Assembly: GCF_000014585.1 (NCBI RefSeq)
Contig: NC_008319.1
Coordinates: 1,178,001 to 1,242,000, forward strand
Direction of reading: 5' to 3'
DNA: 64,000 nucleotides
From: Synechococcus sp. CC9311
Lineage (GTDB): Bacteria > Cyanobacteriota > Cyanobacteriia > PCC-6307 > Cyanobiaceae
Shown in pieces: positions 17,484 to 26,051 of this stretch. Each line of letters begins with the position of its first letter. The first letter of the stretch is position 1. Made by a program: the position numbers and the translations under genes. Below the pieces are notes generated by a model, which was not told the origin of the DNA, ran no database searches, and saw only the letters and a list, made by a program, of their open reading frames with translations.

Positions 17484-18257
17484 ATGAATTGCATGGCCGT
17501 CATGCCTGTCTTGAAAACCGTGTTCTGGGATGTGGATGGCACCCTGGCGGACACTGAAATGGATGGGCATCGACCAGCCTTCAACCGAGCTTTTGCGGAA
17601 CAGGGTTTGAATTGGACCTGGGACCCAGAGACCTACAAGCGCTTGCTCAGCATTCCTGGTGGAAGCCTACGGATGAAAACCTTTGCGCAGCAGCAGGGTG
17701 AGGTCTTGAGTGATGCGCAGTTTGCTCAGCTGCGTGTTTCCAAACAACGTCACTATCTCGATGGAGTGCGTGCCGGAGCCGTGTCTCTTCGCCCAGGCGT
17801 AGCAAGAGTGCTTCGTGAGCTTCAGGAAAGTGCGATTGCTCAATGGATTGTGACCAGTAGCGGCGGGCCCTCTGTCTCCGCGCTTTTAGGCACTTTGTTT
17901 CCTGGCGGAGACCATCCGTTTGCTGGGGTGATAAGTGCAGATGATGTATCAAGGCATAAGCCCCGTCCTGAGCCCTATCTGAAAGCGCTCGAATGCAGCA
18001 ACACCGATCCGGATTCAGCTTTGGCGTTTGAGGATTCAACCCCGGGCCTTCTTTCTGCCAAAACGGCTGGCCTGCGTTGTCTCTTGATGCCTTCCCCATG
18101 GGATAAGGAGCTCCATCGTTATCAGGCTCAAGCCGTGGCGGTGCTGGATCATCTTGGGAGTACCCAGGTTCCATGCACTGTTTCGAGCGGCCCCCCTTGT
18201 GTGGATGGGCTTGTCACGCTGGAGTACTTGCAGATGCTTCTCGTCTTACCAGATTGA
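17484..18257 (+). CDS. HAD-superfamily hydrolase, CbbY/phosphoglycolate phosphatase-like
   Basis: 257 residues from ATG 17484; ATG 17493 or 17502 (MPVLKTVFWDVDGTLADTE) are equally plausible starts. Motif I DVDGTLADTE holds the nucleophile and acid Asp. Motif II is VTSSGGPS, followed by the Lys of RHKPRPEPYLKAL and the FEDSTPGLLSAKTAG acidic motif III. It has the helical cap of the CbbY/Gph/beta-phosphoglucomutase group. The substrate could be 2-phosphoglycolate, a pentulose bisphosphate or another sugar phosphate. The glycerate kinase gene of photorespiration lies two genes downstream, which mildly favours a carbon-metabolism role. Its stop overlaps the next start. Confidence 0.85.
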   Translation: MNCMAVMPVLKTVFWDVDGTLADTEMDGHRPAFNRAFAEQGLNWTWDPETYKRLLSIPGGSLRMKTFAQQQGEVLSDAQFAQLRVSKQRHYLDGVRAGAVSLRPGVARVLRELQESAIAQWIVTSSGGPSVSALLGTLFPGGDHPFAGVISADDVSRHKPRPEPYLKALECSNTDPDSALAFEDSTPGLLSAKTAGLRCLLMPSPWDKELHRYQAQAVAVLDHLGSTQVPCTVSSGPPCVDGLVTLEYLQMLLVLPD

Positions 18258-18592
18258 TGACGACCCATCTCACTCGCTATGAACGGTTTCAGCGCCGGAT
18301 TGGTGTTCAACTCACACGAGCGCTAACCGGATCTTGGCGTCGCCGCAGCCTTGGTGTTCTCTCCCTTCTGCTGGGGTTCCTTTTGGGCAGCAACTTCACC
18401 ATGTATTGGTTTCAAAAGATCGGCCAACGCCCAGTAGTCGTTTTCTTGATGGTGGTTGTGATCGAGCTGTTGATTCGAGCACGGACCTATGTCAAGCAAG
18501 AACCTTGGCCGATTGGGTGGCTAGCCCTCGACAACATCCGTATTGGTTGCGTGTTTTCAGTCGTTTTTGAGGCCTTCAAGCTTGGCTCCTGA
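18257..18592 (+). CDS. Ycf20-like (DUF565) membrane protein
   Basis: 111 residues starting at ATG 18257, which shares a base with the upstream TGA. Family pattern: an N-terminal RYERFQRRIGVQLTRAL...SWRRRSLGVLSLLLGFLLGSN and a second hydrophobic segment (RPVVVFLMVVVIELLIRA). This is the Ycf20/DUF565 pattern, in which plant and algal members affect non-photochemical quenching. The molecular role is unknown. Two transmembrane helices are predicted, so it is probably a thylakoid protein. It sits between a HAD hydrolase and glycerate kinase in one operon. Confidence 0.8.
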   Translation: MTTHLTRYERFQRRIGVQLTRALTGSWRRRSLGVLSLLLGFLLGSNFTMYWFQKIGQRPVVVFLMVVVIELLIRARTYVKQEPWPIGWLALDNIRIGCVFSVVFEAFKLGS

Positions 18593-18602
18593 CCCTTTGC
18601 AA

Positions 18603-19538
18603 ATGGCTCCCAAAGGGTTTCCTTTGCTCCTTGAATCTTTGGGTTGGTCAGATCCTGATCTCTGGTGGAGTCATTGGCAGCAACGTGGAGGTTTTCAGCT
18701 TGCCCGTTGCGTCTGGCCCGCGGAAGTAAACGATGAATGGCTGCTCGGAGTGGCCTTGCCATTGCTTTCGCAGGCCGAGTCTCTCTTGAACATTGGTGGA
18801 CGTCCTCTGCTCGGATTAAGTGCTCTCCCTGGATGCGGAAAAACCACCCTTTGCGATTGGCTTGTGCAAGCCAGCTCCGAGTTGGGGTGGTCGATCGCTT
18901 TCCTTTCAATCGATGATTTTTATTGGCCTGGACCAGAGCTTGATCGACGGATGGCAGGAAATCCCTGGGGAGTGCCCAGGGCAATTCCGGGTAGTCACGA
19001 TCTGGAGCTGATGGCCACAGCGCTTGATCAGTGGCGAGAGACGGGGGTGTTGTATGCCCCTCGCTTTGATAAATCGCTCCGTCAAGGTCGAGGGGATCGC
19101 AGTGAATGGGTTCGCTCCACTCCTGATTTGGTTGTTCTGGAGGGATGGTTCGTCGGCGTTCTTGTTCCCGATCAGGTACCTGCAGAGCAGATCTCTTCGC
19201 TTGAAAACTCCCATTCGCTTGAGCTGACAAGGGAAGAACTGGTGTATCGCGAACAGCTCATTCGGCTTGTACCTGACTACGCACCTCTCTGGCACCGAAT
19301 CGATAAGCTTTGGCACCTCAAAGCTCAAAGCGGCACATCAAGCCGGCTTTGGAAGCGACAGCAAGTGGACACCCAAACCAAGACAACCGGGGTTGTCGTG
19401 CCTCAATCGGCTCTTCAAAACTTTGTTCGGATGATTGAAACTGCATTTCCAGTTTCGTGGCTGCAAGATCTGCATCTATCCAACGTTGTGATTGATCTCA
19501 CGAACCAACGCGCTGTTCGTGAGATCACCTTGAAATAA
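18603..19538 (+). CDS. glyK: D-glycerate 3-kinase, plant type
   Basis: 311 residues from ATG 18603; the longer frame needs a TTG and overlaps ycf20. P-loop kinase with Walker A GLSALPGCGKTT at residues 71-82, then LSIDDFYWPG (Walker-B-like with substrate Asp), GVPRAIPGSHDLELM and VVLEGWFVG. This is the GLYK architecture of plants and some cyanobacteria. It makes 3-phosphoglycerate from D-glycerate as the last step of photorespiration, returning carbon to the Calvin cycle. Related P-loop kinases (PanK, uridine kinase) are alternatives but fit the motifs less well. The last codons form one arm of a long hairpin. Confidence 0.85.
   Translation: MAPKGFPLLLESLGWSDPDLWWSHWQQRGGFQLARCVWPAEVNDEWLLGVALPLLSQAESLLNIGGRPLLGLSALPGCGKTTLCDWLVQASSELGWSIAFLSIDDFYWPGPELDRRMAGNPWGVPRAIPGSHDLELMATALDQWRETGVLYAPRFDKSLRQGRGDRSEWVRSTPDLVVLEGWFVGVLVPDQVPAEQISSLENSHSLELTREELVYREQLIRLVPDYAPLWHRIDKLWHLKAQSGTSSRLWKRQQVDTQTKTTGVVVPQSALQNFVRMIETAFPVSWLQDLHLSNVVIDLTNQRAVREITLK
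19493..19527. terminator. 13-bp perfect hairpin at the glyK/rpmF convergence
   Basis: TGATCTCACGAAC (19493-19505) and its exact reverse complement (19515-19527) enclose a 9-base loop. It lies in the last codons of glyK and 14 bases beyond the rpmF stop on the other strand. There is no T run on either side, so it is not a textbook terminator, but it could end or protect both transcripts. Confidence 0.4.
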
Positions 19539-19540
19539 AT

Positions 19541-19711
19541 TCAGTCCTCGCTGTCATCAGCAACCGGATACACAAAACCTTGAGCGCGACCACTCAGCAC
19601 TGATTTGCCGATTGACATGGCACGTTGTGCAGCAGTGGCTGCTTTTGCCTTCCAAACAGCATGCCTTTGATTGCGCTTGCTCTTAGAGGTTTTCTTCTTC
19701 GGTACAGCCAT
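19541..19711 (-). CDS. rpmF: 50S ribosomal protein L32
   Basis: A 56-residue frame on the minus strand reads [20 protein letters not shown] followed by a helical Lys/Ala stretch and an acidic end. This is bacterial bL32: MAVPKKKxSKxxxxxRRxxW start and normal length. There is no zinc CxxC pair, as in the cysteine-free cyanobacterial/plastid form. Two bases separate it from the convergent glyK stop. A good -35/-10 pair lies upstream. Confidence 0.95.
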   Translation of the reverse strand: MAVPKKKTSKSKRNQRHAVWKAKAATAAQRAMSIGKSVLSGRAQGFVYPVADDSED

Positions 19712-19739
19712 TGCAGCCGGAACTCTTCCAAACGCCCAT

Positions 19740-19767
19740 AATCTACTTTCGAGAGTCCGCTCGTCAA
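19740..19767 (-). promoter_or_regulatory. Probable sigma-70 type promoter of rpmF
   Basis: On the minus strand TTGACG (19767-19762) and TAGATT (19745-19740) are separated by 16 bases, giving 5/6 and 4/6 matches to consensus. The start codon at 19711 is about 29 bases after the -10, a short leader suitable for a ribosomal protein gene. Confidence 0.45.
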
Positions 19768-19798
19768 ATCGCTACTCTTAATAGATCGCAGGAACGGT

Positions 19799-21661
19799 GT
19801 GAGTTCAGGTCAGGAAGATCGTGAAATCATCGTCTCCCAGGCATCTGGGAGCGATTCCAAGGAAAGGTCCACCAATCCTTTTGCTCGTTTTAAATCGGAT
19901 CCACCTCCGAGCTACAGCGAGTTATTGACGCAAATTTCAGAGGGAAAGGTCAAAGATCTGCAATTGGTTCCAGCGCGTCGTGAAGTGATCGTTGAATACG
20001 ACGATGGCCGCAACGCCACCGTCGCCACGCTGGCGAATGATCAACAAATTTTGCGTACAGCTGAATCTGCTGGCGTACCCCTGTCGGTGAAAGATGTTCG
20101 TCAAGAACAAGCGTTGGCTGGGTTGGCAGGAAATTTGGCTTTGATCGCCTTGATTGTGATCGGTCTTTCCTTTCTTCTTCGTCGCTCAGCGCAGGTCGCT
20201 AATAAGGCCATGGGCTTTGGTCGCAGTCAGGCGCGAATCCGCCCCCAGGATGAAATTACCGTTCGTTTTGAGGACGTTGCCGGGATCAGCGAAGCCAAGG
20301 AGGAACTCCAGGAGGTTGTGACCTTCCTGAAGCAACCGGAGAGTTTTATCCGTCTTGGAGCCCGCATCCCTCGGGGTGTTCTGTTGGTGGGACCACCAGG
20401 AACGGGAAAAACTTTGCTTGCCAAAGCTATCGCTGGAGAGGCTGAAGTTCCGTTCTTCTCGATAGCGGCATCGGAGTTTGTTGAGCTTTTTGTGGGTGTT
20501 GGTGCCAGTCGCGTACGCGATCTGTTTCGCAAGGCCAAGGAAAAATCGCCTTGCATCATTTTTATTGATGAGATTGACGCTGTTGGCCGTCAACGCGGTG
20601 CAGGAATTGGGGGAGGAAATGATGAGCGCGAGCAGACCCTGAATCAGTTGCTGACTGAAATGGATGGCTTTGCGGATAATTCAGGTGTGATCCTGCTAGC
20701 GGCTACCAACAGAGCTGATGTACTCGACACAGCTTTGATGCGTCCAGGCCGTTTTGATCGTCGTATTCATGTCGACCTGCCTGATCGCAAAGGGCGTGAA
20801 GCGATTCTTGCGGTCCATGCCCGAAGTAGACCCCTCTCAGACGAAGTGTCTTTAGCTGATTGGGCCTTAAGAACACCAGGTTTTTCAGGTGCTGACTTGG
20901 CCAACCTCATTAATGAGGCCGCGATTCTTACGGCGCGGCATGAGCGTTCTTTTGTGGGGAGCTCAGAGTTAGAAATTGCGTTGGAACGCATCACGATGGG
21001 TTTATCGGCGTCTCCGCTCCAAGACAGTGCCAAGAAACGCTTGATTGCTTACCACGAAATTGGCCACGCCTTGGTTGCAGCCCACACGCCTCATGCCGAT
21101 CCCGTGGACAAGGTGACCCTGCTTCCACGCAGCGGTGGTGTGGGCGGATTCACTCGATTCTTCCCTGATGAGGAGGTCATTGATTCCGGCCTTGTGAGCA
21201 AGGCTTATTTGCGGGCGCGCCTTGTGATGGCACTTGGTGGTCGTGCTGCAGAGATGGTTGTGTTTGGTCCTGGTGAAATCACTCAGGGAGCCAGCGGAGA
21301 TCTGCAGATGGTGTCTCATCTCGCCAGAGAAATGGTGACTCGCTTTGGATTTTCTTCTCTAGGGCCCGTTGCCCTTGAAGGTAGTGATCAGGAGGTCTTT
21401 TTAGGCAGAGATTTAATCCATACCCGTCCTTCTTATGCAGAGAGCACAGGTAAAGCGATTGATGCTTGTGTTCGCCAGCTGGCAATTCAAGCTCTTAATG
21501 AGGCGATCGCCTTGTTGGAGCCGCGTCGGGAGGTGATGGACCGTCTTGTTGAGGCCTTGATTGCGGAAGAGACCCTATCGAGTTCGCGTTTTTATGATTT
21601 AGCCGGTCTTGATGAACCCCTCAGTCAATCCGTTCTGGCTGAAAAGCCAGCTGTGACTTGA
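19799..21661 (+). CDS. ftsH: ATP-dependent zinc metalloprotease FtsH
   Basis: 620 residues starting at GTG 19799, with AGGA a few bases upstream. AAA domain: Walker A GPPGTGKT (about 198-205), Walker [35 protein letters not shown]. Zinc protease motif HEIGH near residue 419. FtsH hexamers extract and degrade membrane proteins, including damaged D1 in photosystem II. Oddity: only one hydrophobic segment (about 108-127) is seen. The usual first helix before the [14 protein letters not shown] region is missing, and the upstream frame meets a stop without adding one. Its stop overlaps the next gene by 4 bases. Confidence 0.95.
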   Translation: MSSGQEDREIIVSQASGSDSKERSTNPFARFKSDPPPSYSELLTQISEGKVKDLQLVPARREVIVEYDDGRNATVATLANDQQILRTAESAGVPLSVKDVRQEQALAGLAGNLALIALIVIGLSFLLRRSAQVANKAMGFGRSQARIRPQDEITVRFEDVAGISEAKEELQEVVTFLKQPESFIRLGARIPRGVLLVGPPGTGKTLLAKAIAGEAEVPFFSIAASEFVELFVGVGASRVRDLFRKAKEKSPCIIFIDEIDAVGRQRGAGIGGGNDEREQTLNQLLTEMDGFADNSGVILLAATNRADVLDTALMRPGRFDRRIHVDLPDRKGREAILAVHARSRPLSDEVSLADWALRTPGFSGADLANLINEAAILTARHERSFVGSSELEIALERITMGLSASPLQDSAKKRLIAYHEIGHALVAAHTPHADPVDKVTLLPRSGGVGGFTRFFPDEEVIDSGLVSKAYLRARLVMALGGRAAEMVVFGPGEITQGASGDLQMVSHLAREMVTRFGFSSLGPVALEGSDQEVFLGRDLIHTRPSYAESTGKAIDACVRQLAIQALNEAIALLEPRREVMDRLVEALIAEETLSSSRFYDLAGLDEPLSQSVLAEKPAVT

Positions 21662-24480
21662 TTCGCTCTACTCCAGTGGCAAAGATCATCTGGACGATTG
21701 GGCGGTTTGGGCTCTTGTTGATCCCCTTGATTGTCATTATCTCCAGGCTGCAGGTTGAGTGGTACTGGTTCGATCAATTTGAACTCGGGTCTGTTTACGG
21801 CAAACGCTTACTCCTTCAATTAGGTGGGGCACTGTTTGCTTTTTTGTTTGTTGGTAGTTGTGCTCTTTGGCGTCAGTCTTGGCTGCGCCCGTCTGAATCC
21901 GAAAAAAATGAGCGAAGCCCTGTTCTAACGGGCTATCGCTATGGGTTCTGTCTCCTGGCGTGCCTCCTTGTCCTTCTCTCCGTTCTGGCCATTGACACGC
22001 GACTGGCTTGGCTCGCCTGGATCGAACCTTTTTCATTGTCGTACTGGTGGAGTCTGCCCTTTTCGACAGGTTGGCCGCTGCTGAGTTTGTCGATTCTGAT
22101 GCTGACATTGATCATGTTCGGGCTCACTCGCAGTCGACGTTTAGGTCTCACCCAGGTTTATGGAAGTGTTTGTATTTGTTTGATCGTTGCGCGGAGCTGG
22201 GGACTCTGGAGTCTTGCTTTTTCGATTCCTAATCTCGGCCGCGTTGAACCTATGCTCGGGTCTGATGTGAGCTTTGGTTTAGGTCGTTTTTCTGCAATCG
22301 CGTTTGGCCTCGAGTTAGTGCTTTTGCAGCTTTCACTCACACTGAGTACAGCTTTATGGAGTCGATTAACACGCTCAACTTGCCTAAGTGATTGGGCTTT
22401 TCCAGGATTAACTGCGCGTCAGCGACATGGTTTGAGACCTGGGTTTGCCTTGGTGCTGATGAGCTTCTCAGGATTGATGTGGCTCTCAAGGCACCAGTTG
22501 CTTTGGACTCAGGATGGAATTGTTGCAGGTGCCGGTTGGCTCGATGTTCATCTGCTGCTTCCTCTGAGATCCCTTGGCTCGATTGCGCTGCTTGTGTTGG
22601 CGTTTGTTGTTTTGCCATCACCCTTTTCCAGTGTTCGACGCCGTCAGTTACGGCTGATTCTGGCCTTTATTGCTATCGCGTCCTTTGGCTTGGAGATGGT
22701 GCTCTTCCCTTTGATGCACTGGCTTGTGGTGCGTCCGCGGGAATTACAGCTCGAGCGCCCTTACATAAGTCGAGCGATAGAGGCTACCCGTCACGCTTAT
22801 CAATTGGATGCAATTGAGACTGAGCCTTTTGATCCTTCGTCTCGATTGAGCCGCGAAGATCTTCGGGACGGTGCGAGTACCTTGCGCAATATCCGTTTGT
22901 GGGATAGTCAACCGCTTCTTGCGACCAATCGGCAGCTACAACAGCTCAGGGTTTACTACCGCTTTACCAATGCAGCGGTAGATCGCTATCAGTTGCGTCC
23001 TGAATTACTTGAACGCCAGCAGGTGATCCTTGCTGCTCGTGAACTCGACCAAGCAGCCCTCCCCAAGCGATCACGCACCTGGCAAAACCGTCATTTTGTC
23101 TTTACGCATGGCTTTGGATTCACGATGAGTCCAGTGAACTCAAGAGGAGCAGACGGACTACCTGATTATTTCATTAGCGATATCGGTAGTTCAGAGCGTA
23201 TTAATGGTAATAAAGCTCTTGATATTAGTCGCGCTGATGTCAAAAAAAATGTACCAATTGGCCGGCCTGCATTGTATTTTGGAATGCTACCTTCTCCCTA
23301 TGCCGTTGCTCCAACTCAAATTGAGGAGTTTGATCATCCAGAAGGCGACGTAAACACTTACAACCATTATTCAGGGAGAGCTGGCATTCCTCTGGCATCT
23401 TTTGGACAGCGGATTGCTGCATCGATTTATATCCGTGATCCAAGGTTGCTTAATACGGGCGTTTTGAAACCTGATTCACGTTTGTTGCTTCGACGAGACG
23501 TTAAAAAGCGTGTAAAGGCATTAGCACCATTTCTGCAGTTGAAAGGTGATCCCTATCTTGTTTCTGTTCCCATGGAGTCTGGTCTTGATCAGTATCATGA
23601 CGATCAACATCAGTATTGGATTGTTGATGGATTCACCAGCTCCAATACCTATCCCTATGCCTCAACACTTCCAGACGGTAAGGAGATGCGATATTTGCGC
23701 AACTCGGTGAAGGCGATTGTTGATGCCTATAACGGAACTGTTCATCTTTATGTGAGTGAACCTGACGATCCGATGATTCGTGGTTGGCAGAAGGTGTTTC
23801 CTGAATTGTTCCAACCCTTGGAATCAATGCCCACTTCTTTGCGTCAGCATCTCATGGTTCCTAGTTCCATGTTTGAACTGCAGGTTCAACAATTGCTCCG
23901 TTATCACGTTACCGATCCTCGTATTTTTTATAGTGGTGATGATGTTTGGCAGGTTCCAAAAGAGCTATATGGAAAGACGCAGATTCCTGTTGCTCCATAT
24001 CATATAACAGCACAATTGAAGCGAAGCTTAGACTCTGAATTCTTGCTTTTACAACCACTTACTCCGCTAGCACGTCCCAATCTCTCCGGTTGGTTGGCAG
24101 CCAGAAGTGATGCTGATCATTACGGAGAACTCGTTCTCCTGCGTTTTCCTAGTGATGTACCGATTTTTGGGCCTGAACAGATTCAGGCTTTGATTAATCA
24201 GAATCCTGAAATCAGTCAACAGTTTGGTCTCTGGGATCGCGCGGGTTCTCAAGTTGTGCAAGGCAACCTTTTGGTGGTGCCACTCGGGAATGCTCTTCTC
24301 TATGTGGAGCCGATTTATCTAAGAGCACGTCGTGGTGGCTTGCCAACCCTAACGCGCGTTGTTGTCAGCGATGGAAGTCGTGTGGCGATGGCGAATGATT
24401 TAAATACGGGTCTAGAAGCACTGCTTCAGGGAAGTGGATCGAAGGATGTTGTTGTTCAGGAGCTTGATCAGTCTTCATAG
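21658..24480 (+). CDS. UPF0182 family large membrane protein
   Basis: 940 residues. The N-terminal third has about seven hydrophobic segments (starting GLLLIPLIVIISRLQ, then EWYWFDQFELGSVYGKRLLLQ). The C-terminal two thirds are soluble and include YRFTNAAVDRYQLRPELLERQQVILAAREL, ERPYISRAIEATRHAY and VNSRGADGLPDYFISDI. These are hallmarks of UPF0182 (PF03699), a family of unknown function. Its start TTG 21658 overlaps the ftsH stop (TTGA), and a GTG six codons later is an alternative. Co-transcription with an FtsH protease is notable but proves no functional link. Confidence 0.9.
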   Translation: MIRSTPVAKIIWTIGRFGLLLIPLIVIISRLQVEWYWFDQFELGSVYGKRLLLQLGGALFAFLFVGSCALWRQSWLRPSESEKNERSPVLTGYRYGFCLLACLLVLLSVLAIDTRLAWLAWIEPFSLSYWWSLPFSTGWPLLSLSILMLTLIMFGLTRSRRLGLTQVYGSVCICLIVARSWGLWSLAFSIPNLGRVEPMLGSDVSFGLGRFSAIAFGLELVLLQLSLTLSTALWSRLTRSTCLSDWAFPGLTARQRHGLRPGFALVLMSFSGLMWLSRHQLLWTQDGIVAGAGWLDVHLLLPLRSLGSIALLVLAFVVLPSPFSSVRRRQLRLILAFIAIASFGLEMVLFPLMHWLVVRPRELQLERPYISRAIEATRHAYQLDAIETEPFDPSSRLSREDLRDGASTLRNIRLWDSQPLLATNRQLQQLRVYYRFTNAAVDRYQLRPELLERQQVILAARELDQAALPKRSRTWQNRHFVFTHGFGFTMSPVNSRGADGLPDYFISDIGSSERINGNKALDISRADVKKNVPIGRPALYFGMLPSPYAVAPTQIEEFDHPEGDVNTYNHYSGRAGIPLASFGQRIAASIYIRDPRLLNTGVLKPDSRLLLRRDVKKRVKALAPFLQLKGDPYLVSVPMESGLDQYHDDQHQYWIVDGFTSSNTYPYASTLPDGKEMRYLRNSVKAIVDAYNGTVHLYVSEPDDPMIRGWQKVFPELFQPLESMPTSLRQHLMVPSSMFELQVQQLLRYHVTDPRIFYSGDDVWQVPKELYGKTQIPVAPYHITAQLKRSLDSEFLLLQPLTPLARPNLSGWLAARSDADHYGELVLLRFPSDVPIFGPEQIQALINQNPEISQQFGLWDRAGSQVVQGNLLVVPLGNALLYVEPIYLRARRGGLPTLTRVVVSDGSRVAMANDLNTGLEALLQGSGSKDVVVQELDQSS

Positions 24481-24633
24481 AGCTGGTCCTTTTCACAATG
24501 TTTTACCAGGCTTAAATAAAATAAAAAGCCTCCAAATAAGCAAAAGTGTGATAAATATGCTTGTATAAGTGCCTACTTGTGGTTATCTTTCAATTGCTTA
24601 TTGGGGATGATCTAAGCCAATCACAAAGGCAAT

Positions 24634-24744
24634 TTACACCAGCTTGAACGCAATGCCGAAGCTAATACCGGCTAGGTAATGAGTCAGAGCATGTGTTGCT
24701 GTGTAGGACTGGTTAATGTGCGGCATCAAGGAATGATGAGACAT
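24634..24744 (-). CDS. Tiny ORF, 36 residues, doubtful
   Basis: ATG 24744 opens a 36-codon frame with one short hydrophobic C-terminal stretch (HYLAGISFGIAFKLV) after a His-rich start. It begins directly after the T tract of the prx terminator and has no ribosome-binding site. It would need its own promoter or read-through. Listed because its composition looks protein-like; probably not a gene. Confidence 0.2.
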   Translation of the reverse strand: MSHHSLMPHINQSYTATHALTHYLAGISFGIAFKLV

Positions 24745-24776
24745 AAAAAATCGGGATAGATCACTGATCTATCCCG
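24743..24776 (-). terminator. Intrinsic terminator of prx
   Basis: CGGGATAGATC-ACT-GATCTATCCCG forms an 11-bp perfect stem with a 3-base loop (24752-24776). On the minus strand it is followed by six T residues. It is correctly placed 75 bases downstream of the prx stop. Confidence 0.85.
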
Positions 24777-24809
24777 AACACTCAATCATCAGTTTTGATC
24801 TCCTCAACC

Positions 24810-24835
24810 CCCTGTAAATCATGAAATTTACAGGG
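24810..24835 (-). other. Second hairpin in the prx 3' untranslated region
   Basis: A 10-bp perfect stem (CCCTGTAAAT / ATTTACAGGG) with a 6-base loop lies 16 bases after the prx stop and has no T tract. It may protect the transcript 3' end or pause polymerase before the terminator. Confidence 0.5.
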
Positions 24836-24850
24836 TTATGAAGGTATCAA

Positions 24851-25453
24851 TCAGCCAATTGCAGCAAAAAACTCTTTGCTGCCCTTGGGATCAGGCTTCA
24901 TGGTCTTCTCCCCTGGTGTCCAGTTAGCTGGACAGACTTCATCTGGATTTGACTGAACGTACTGGAATGCCTGAAGTACTCGGAGGGTCTCGTCAACATT
25001 CCGGCCAACAGGCAAGTTGTTGATCGTGGCGTGCATGATCACACCCTCGGGGTCGATGATGAACAAGCCACGCAGAGCCACGCCTTCAGCGTCATCGAGA
25101 ACGTTGTAAGCAGTGGAAATTTCTTTCTTCAGGTCTGAAACGAGCGGATAGTTAATATCGCCGATTCCGCCTTGATTGCGTGCGGTTTGGATCCAGGCAA
25201 GGTGACTGAATTGGCTGTCTACGGAAATACCCAGCACTTCAGTGTTTTTGCTTGAGAAATCGGAGTAGCGATCGCTGAACGCCGTGATTTCTGTTGGGCA
25301 GACAAAGGTGAAGTCTAGAGGGTAGAAAAACAGGACCACATACTTGCCGCGGTACTGAGACAAGCTGATCTCTTGGAACTCCTGATCCACTACAGCGGTG
25401 GCGGTGAAATCAGGGGCCTGTTGGCCCACGCGCAGGCAACCGTTGTCGGTCAT
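24851..25453 (-). CDS. Typical 2-Cys peroxiredoxin
   Basis: 200 residues, AhpC/Prx1 type. The peroxidatic cysteine is in [10 protein letters not shown] near residue 53 and the resolving cysteine in DEVCPANW near residue 175. It reduces H2O2 and organic peroxides using thioredoxin; in cyanobacteria it protects photosynthesis. It starts at ATG 25453. A strong hairpin lies in the 5' leader, and a terminator plus a second hairpin lie in the 3' region, so it is probably a single-gene transcript. Confidence 0.96.
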   Translation of the reverse strand: MTDNGCLRVGQQAPDFTATAVVDQEFQEISLSQYRGKYVVLFFYPLDFTFVCPTEITAFSDRYSDFSSKNTEVLGISVDSQFSHLAWIQTARNQGGIGDINYPLVSDLKKEISTAYNVLDDAEGVALRGLFIIDPEGVIMHATINNLPVGRNVDETLRVLQAFQYVQSNPDEVCPANWTPGEKTMKPDPKGSKEFFAAIG

Positions 25454-25485
25454 GATGAAAGCTCGATGGGTAGTGACGGAAGCAA

Positions 25486-25514
25486 TGGACCAGACTCAAT
25501 CCAAAGTCGGTCCA
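25486..25514 (-). promoter_or_regulatory. Leader hairpin upstream of prx
   Basis: TGGACC and GACT (separated by one bulged base) pair with AGTC and GGTCCA across an 8-base loop, a 10-bp stem about 33 bases before the prx start codon. It could be an mRNA leader structure or an operator dyad. Confidence 0.4.
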
Positions 25515-25610
25515 ACTTCTAGTTACAAGGCTTAATTTATCACGCCCTCCATGAGTGCCGTGGGGTGAATTTCGAATAGCTTGCTGACGATGGAGCTCTA
25601 ATATCGTTTG

Positions 25611-25904
25611 ATGATTGATCAATCCATGTCTTGGGATCAGGCCTTATTGCGGAAATTCAGCAGTACAGGTCACTTCCGACTCTTAAATCAAGTCCGCAGT
25701 GAGCTCAAAAGTCAGCCATTGAACCGTGACCCTCATACCAGAAATCTCACCCTTCAGGCCAGGCCGCACCATGGGCAGTCTGTACGACAACAGCGACGCC
25801 CAAATCCTGTTCCCGAGGATCAACCAATATTGACGCTTGAAGAAACATCAAAGGACAACCAAACATCTTTCAGAGAAAGACTTAACGCGATCGAAATGCG
25901 CTGA
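25611..25904 (+). CDS. Small conserved hypothetical protein
   Basis: 97 residues from ATG 25611 (Met at 25626, MSWDQALLRKFSSTGHF, is an alternative). The two ends look conserved: SWDQALLRKFSSTGHFRLLNQVRSEL and SFRERLNAIEMR. The middle is a disordered basic/Pro linker. I recall similar short proteins across picocyanobacteria but no function. It is divergent from prx with 157 bases between. Confidence 0.62.
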   Translation: MIDQSMSWDQALLRKFSSTGHFRLLNQVRSELKSQPLNRDPHTRNLTLQARPHHGQSVRQQRRPNPVPEDQPILTLEETSKDNQTSFRERLNAIEMR

Positions 25905-25942
25905 GTTTTAGTCGTATTTAACGATCTGATCAATACATAAAG

Positions 25943-26016
25943 TGGCTCGGGGGAGACTTGAACTCCCGACCTTGGGGTTATGAATCCCACGCTCTAACCA
26001 GCTGAGCTACCGAGCC
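25943..26016 (-). tRNA. tRNA-Met (CAT), elongator type
   Basis: 74 bases. The 7-bp acceptor stem GGCTCGG/CCGAGCC is complete. The D arm has GCTCAGCTGGTTAGAGC, the anticodon loop is TTCATAA, and the T arm is GGGAGTTCAAGTCTCCC. The discriminator is A; CCA is not encoded. The 5' end begins GGCTCGGTAGCTCAG, as in elongator tRNA-Met rather than initiator. A lysidine-modified tRNA-Ile2 also reads CAT in DNA but usually has a different acceptor stem. Confidence 0.9.
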
Positions 26017-26051
26017 ATAACCTCTACATTTTAGACGATCGCCTGAACGTC

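Larger units (their letters stand above)
24481..24850. other. 370-base intergenic region
   Basis: AT-rich gap between the convergent UPF0182 gene and prx. It holds the prx terminator (24743-24776), a second hairpin next to the prx stop, a weak 6-bp repeat AGGCTT...AAGCCT at 24508-24531 without a T tract, and one tiny minus-strand frame (24634-24744). Nothing else is recognisable. Confidence 0.6.

Noticed and set aside
24508-24531. Terminator for the UPF0182 gene
   Set aside because: AGGCTT/AAGCCT pairs only 6 bp across a 12-base A/T loop and has no T run after it on the plus strand.
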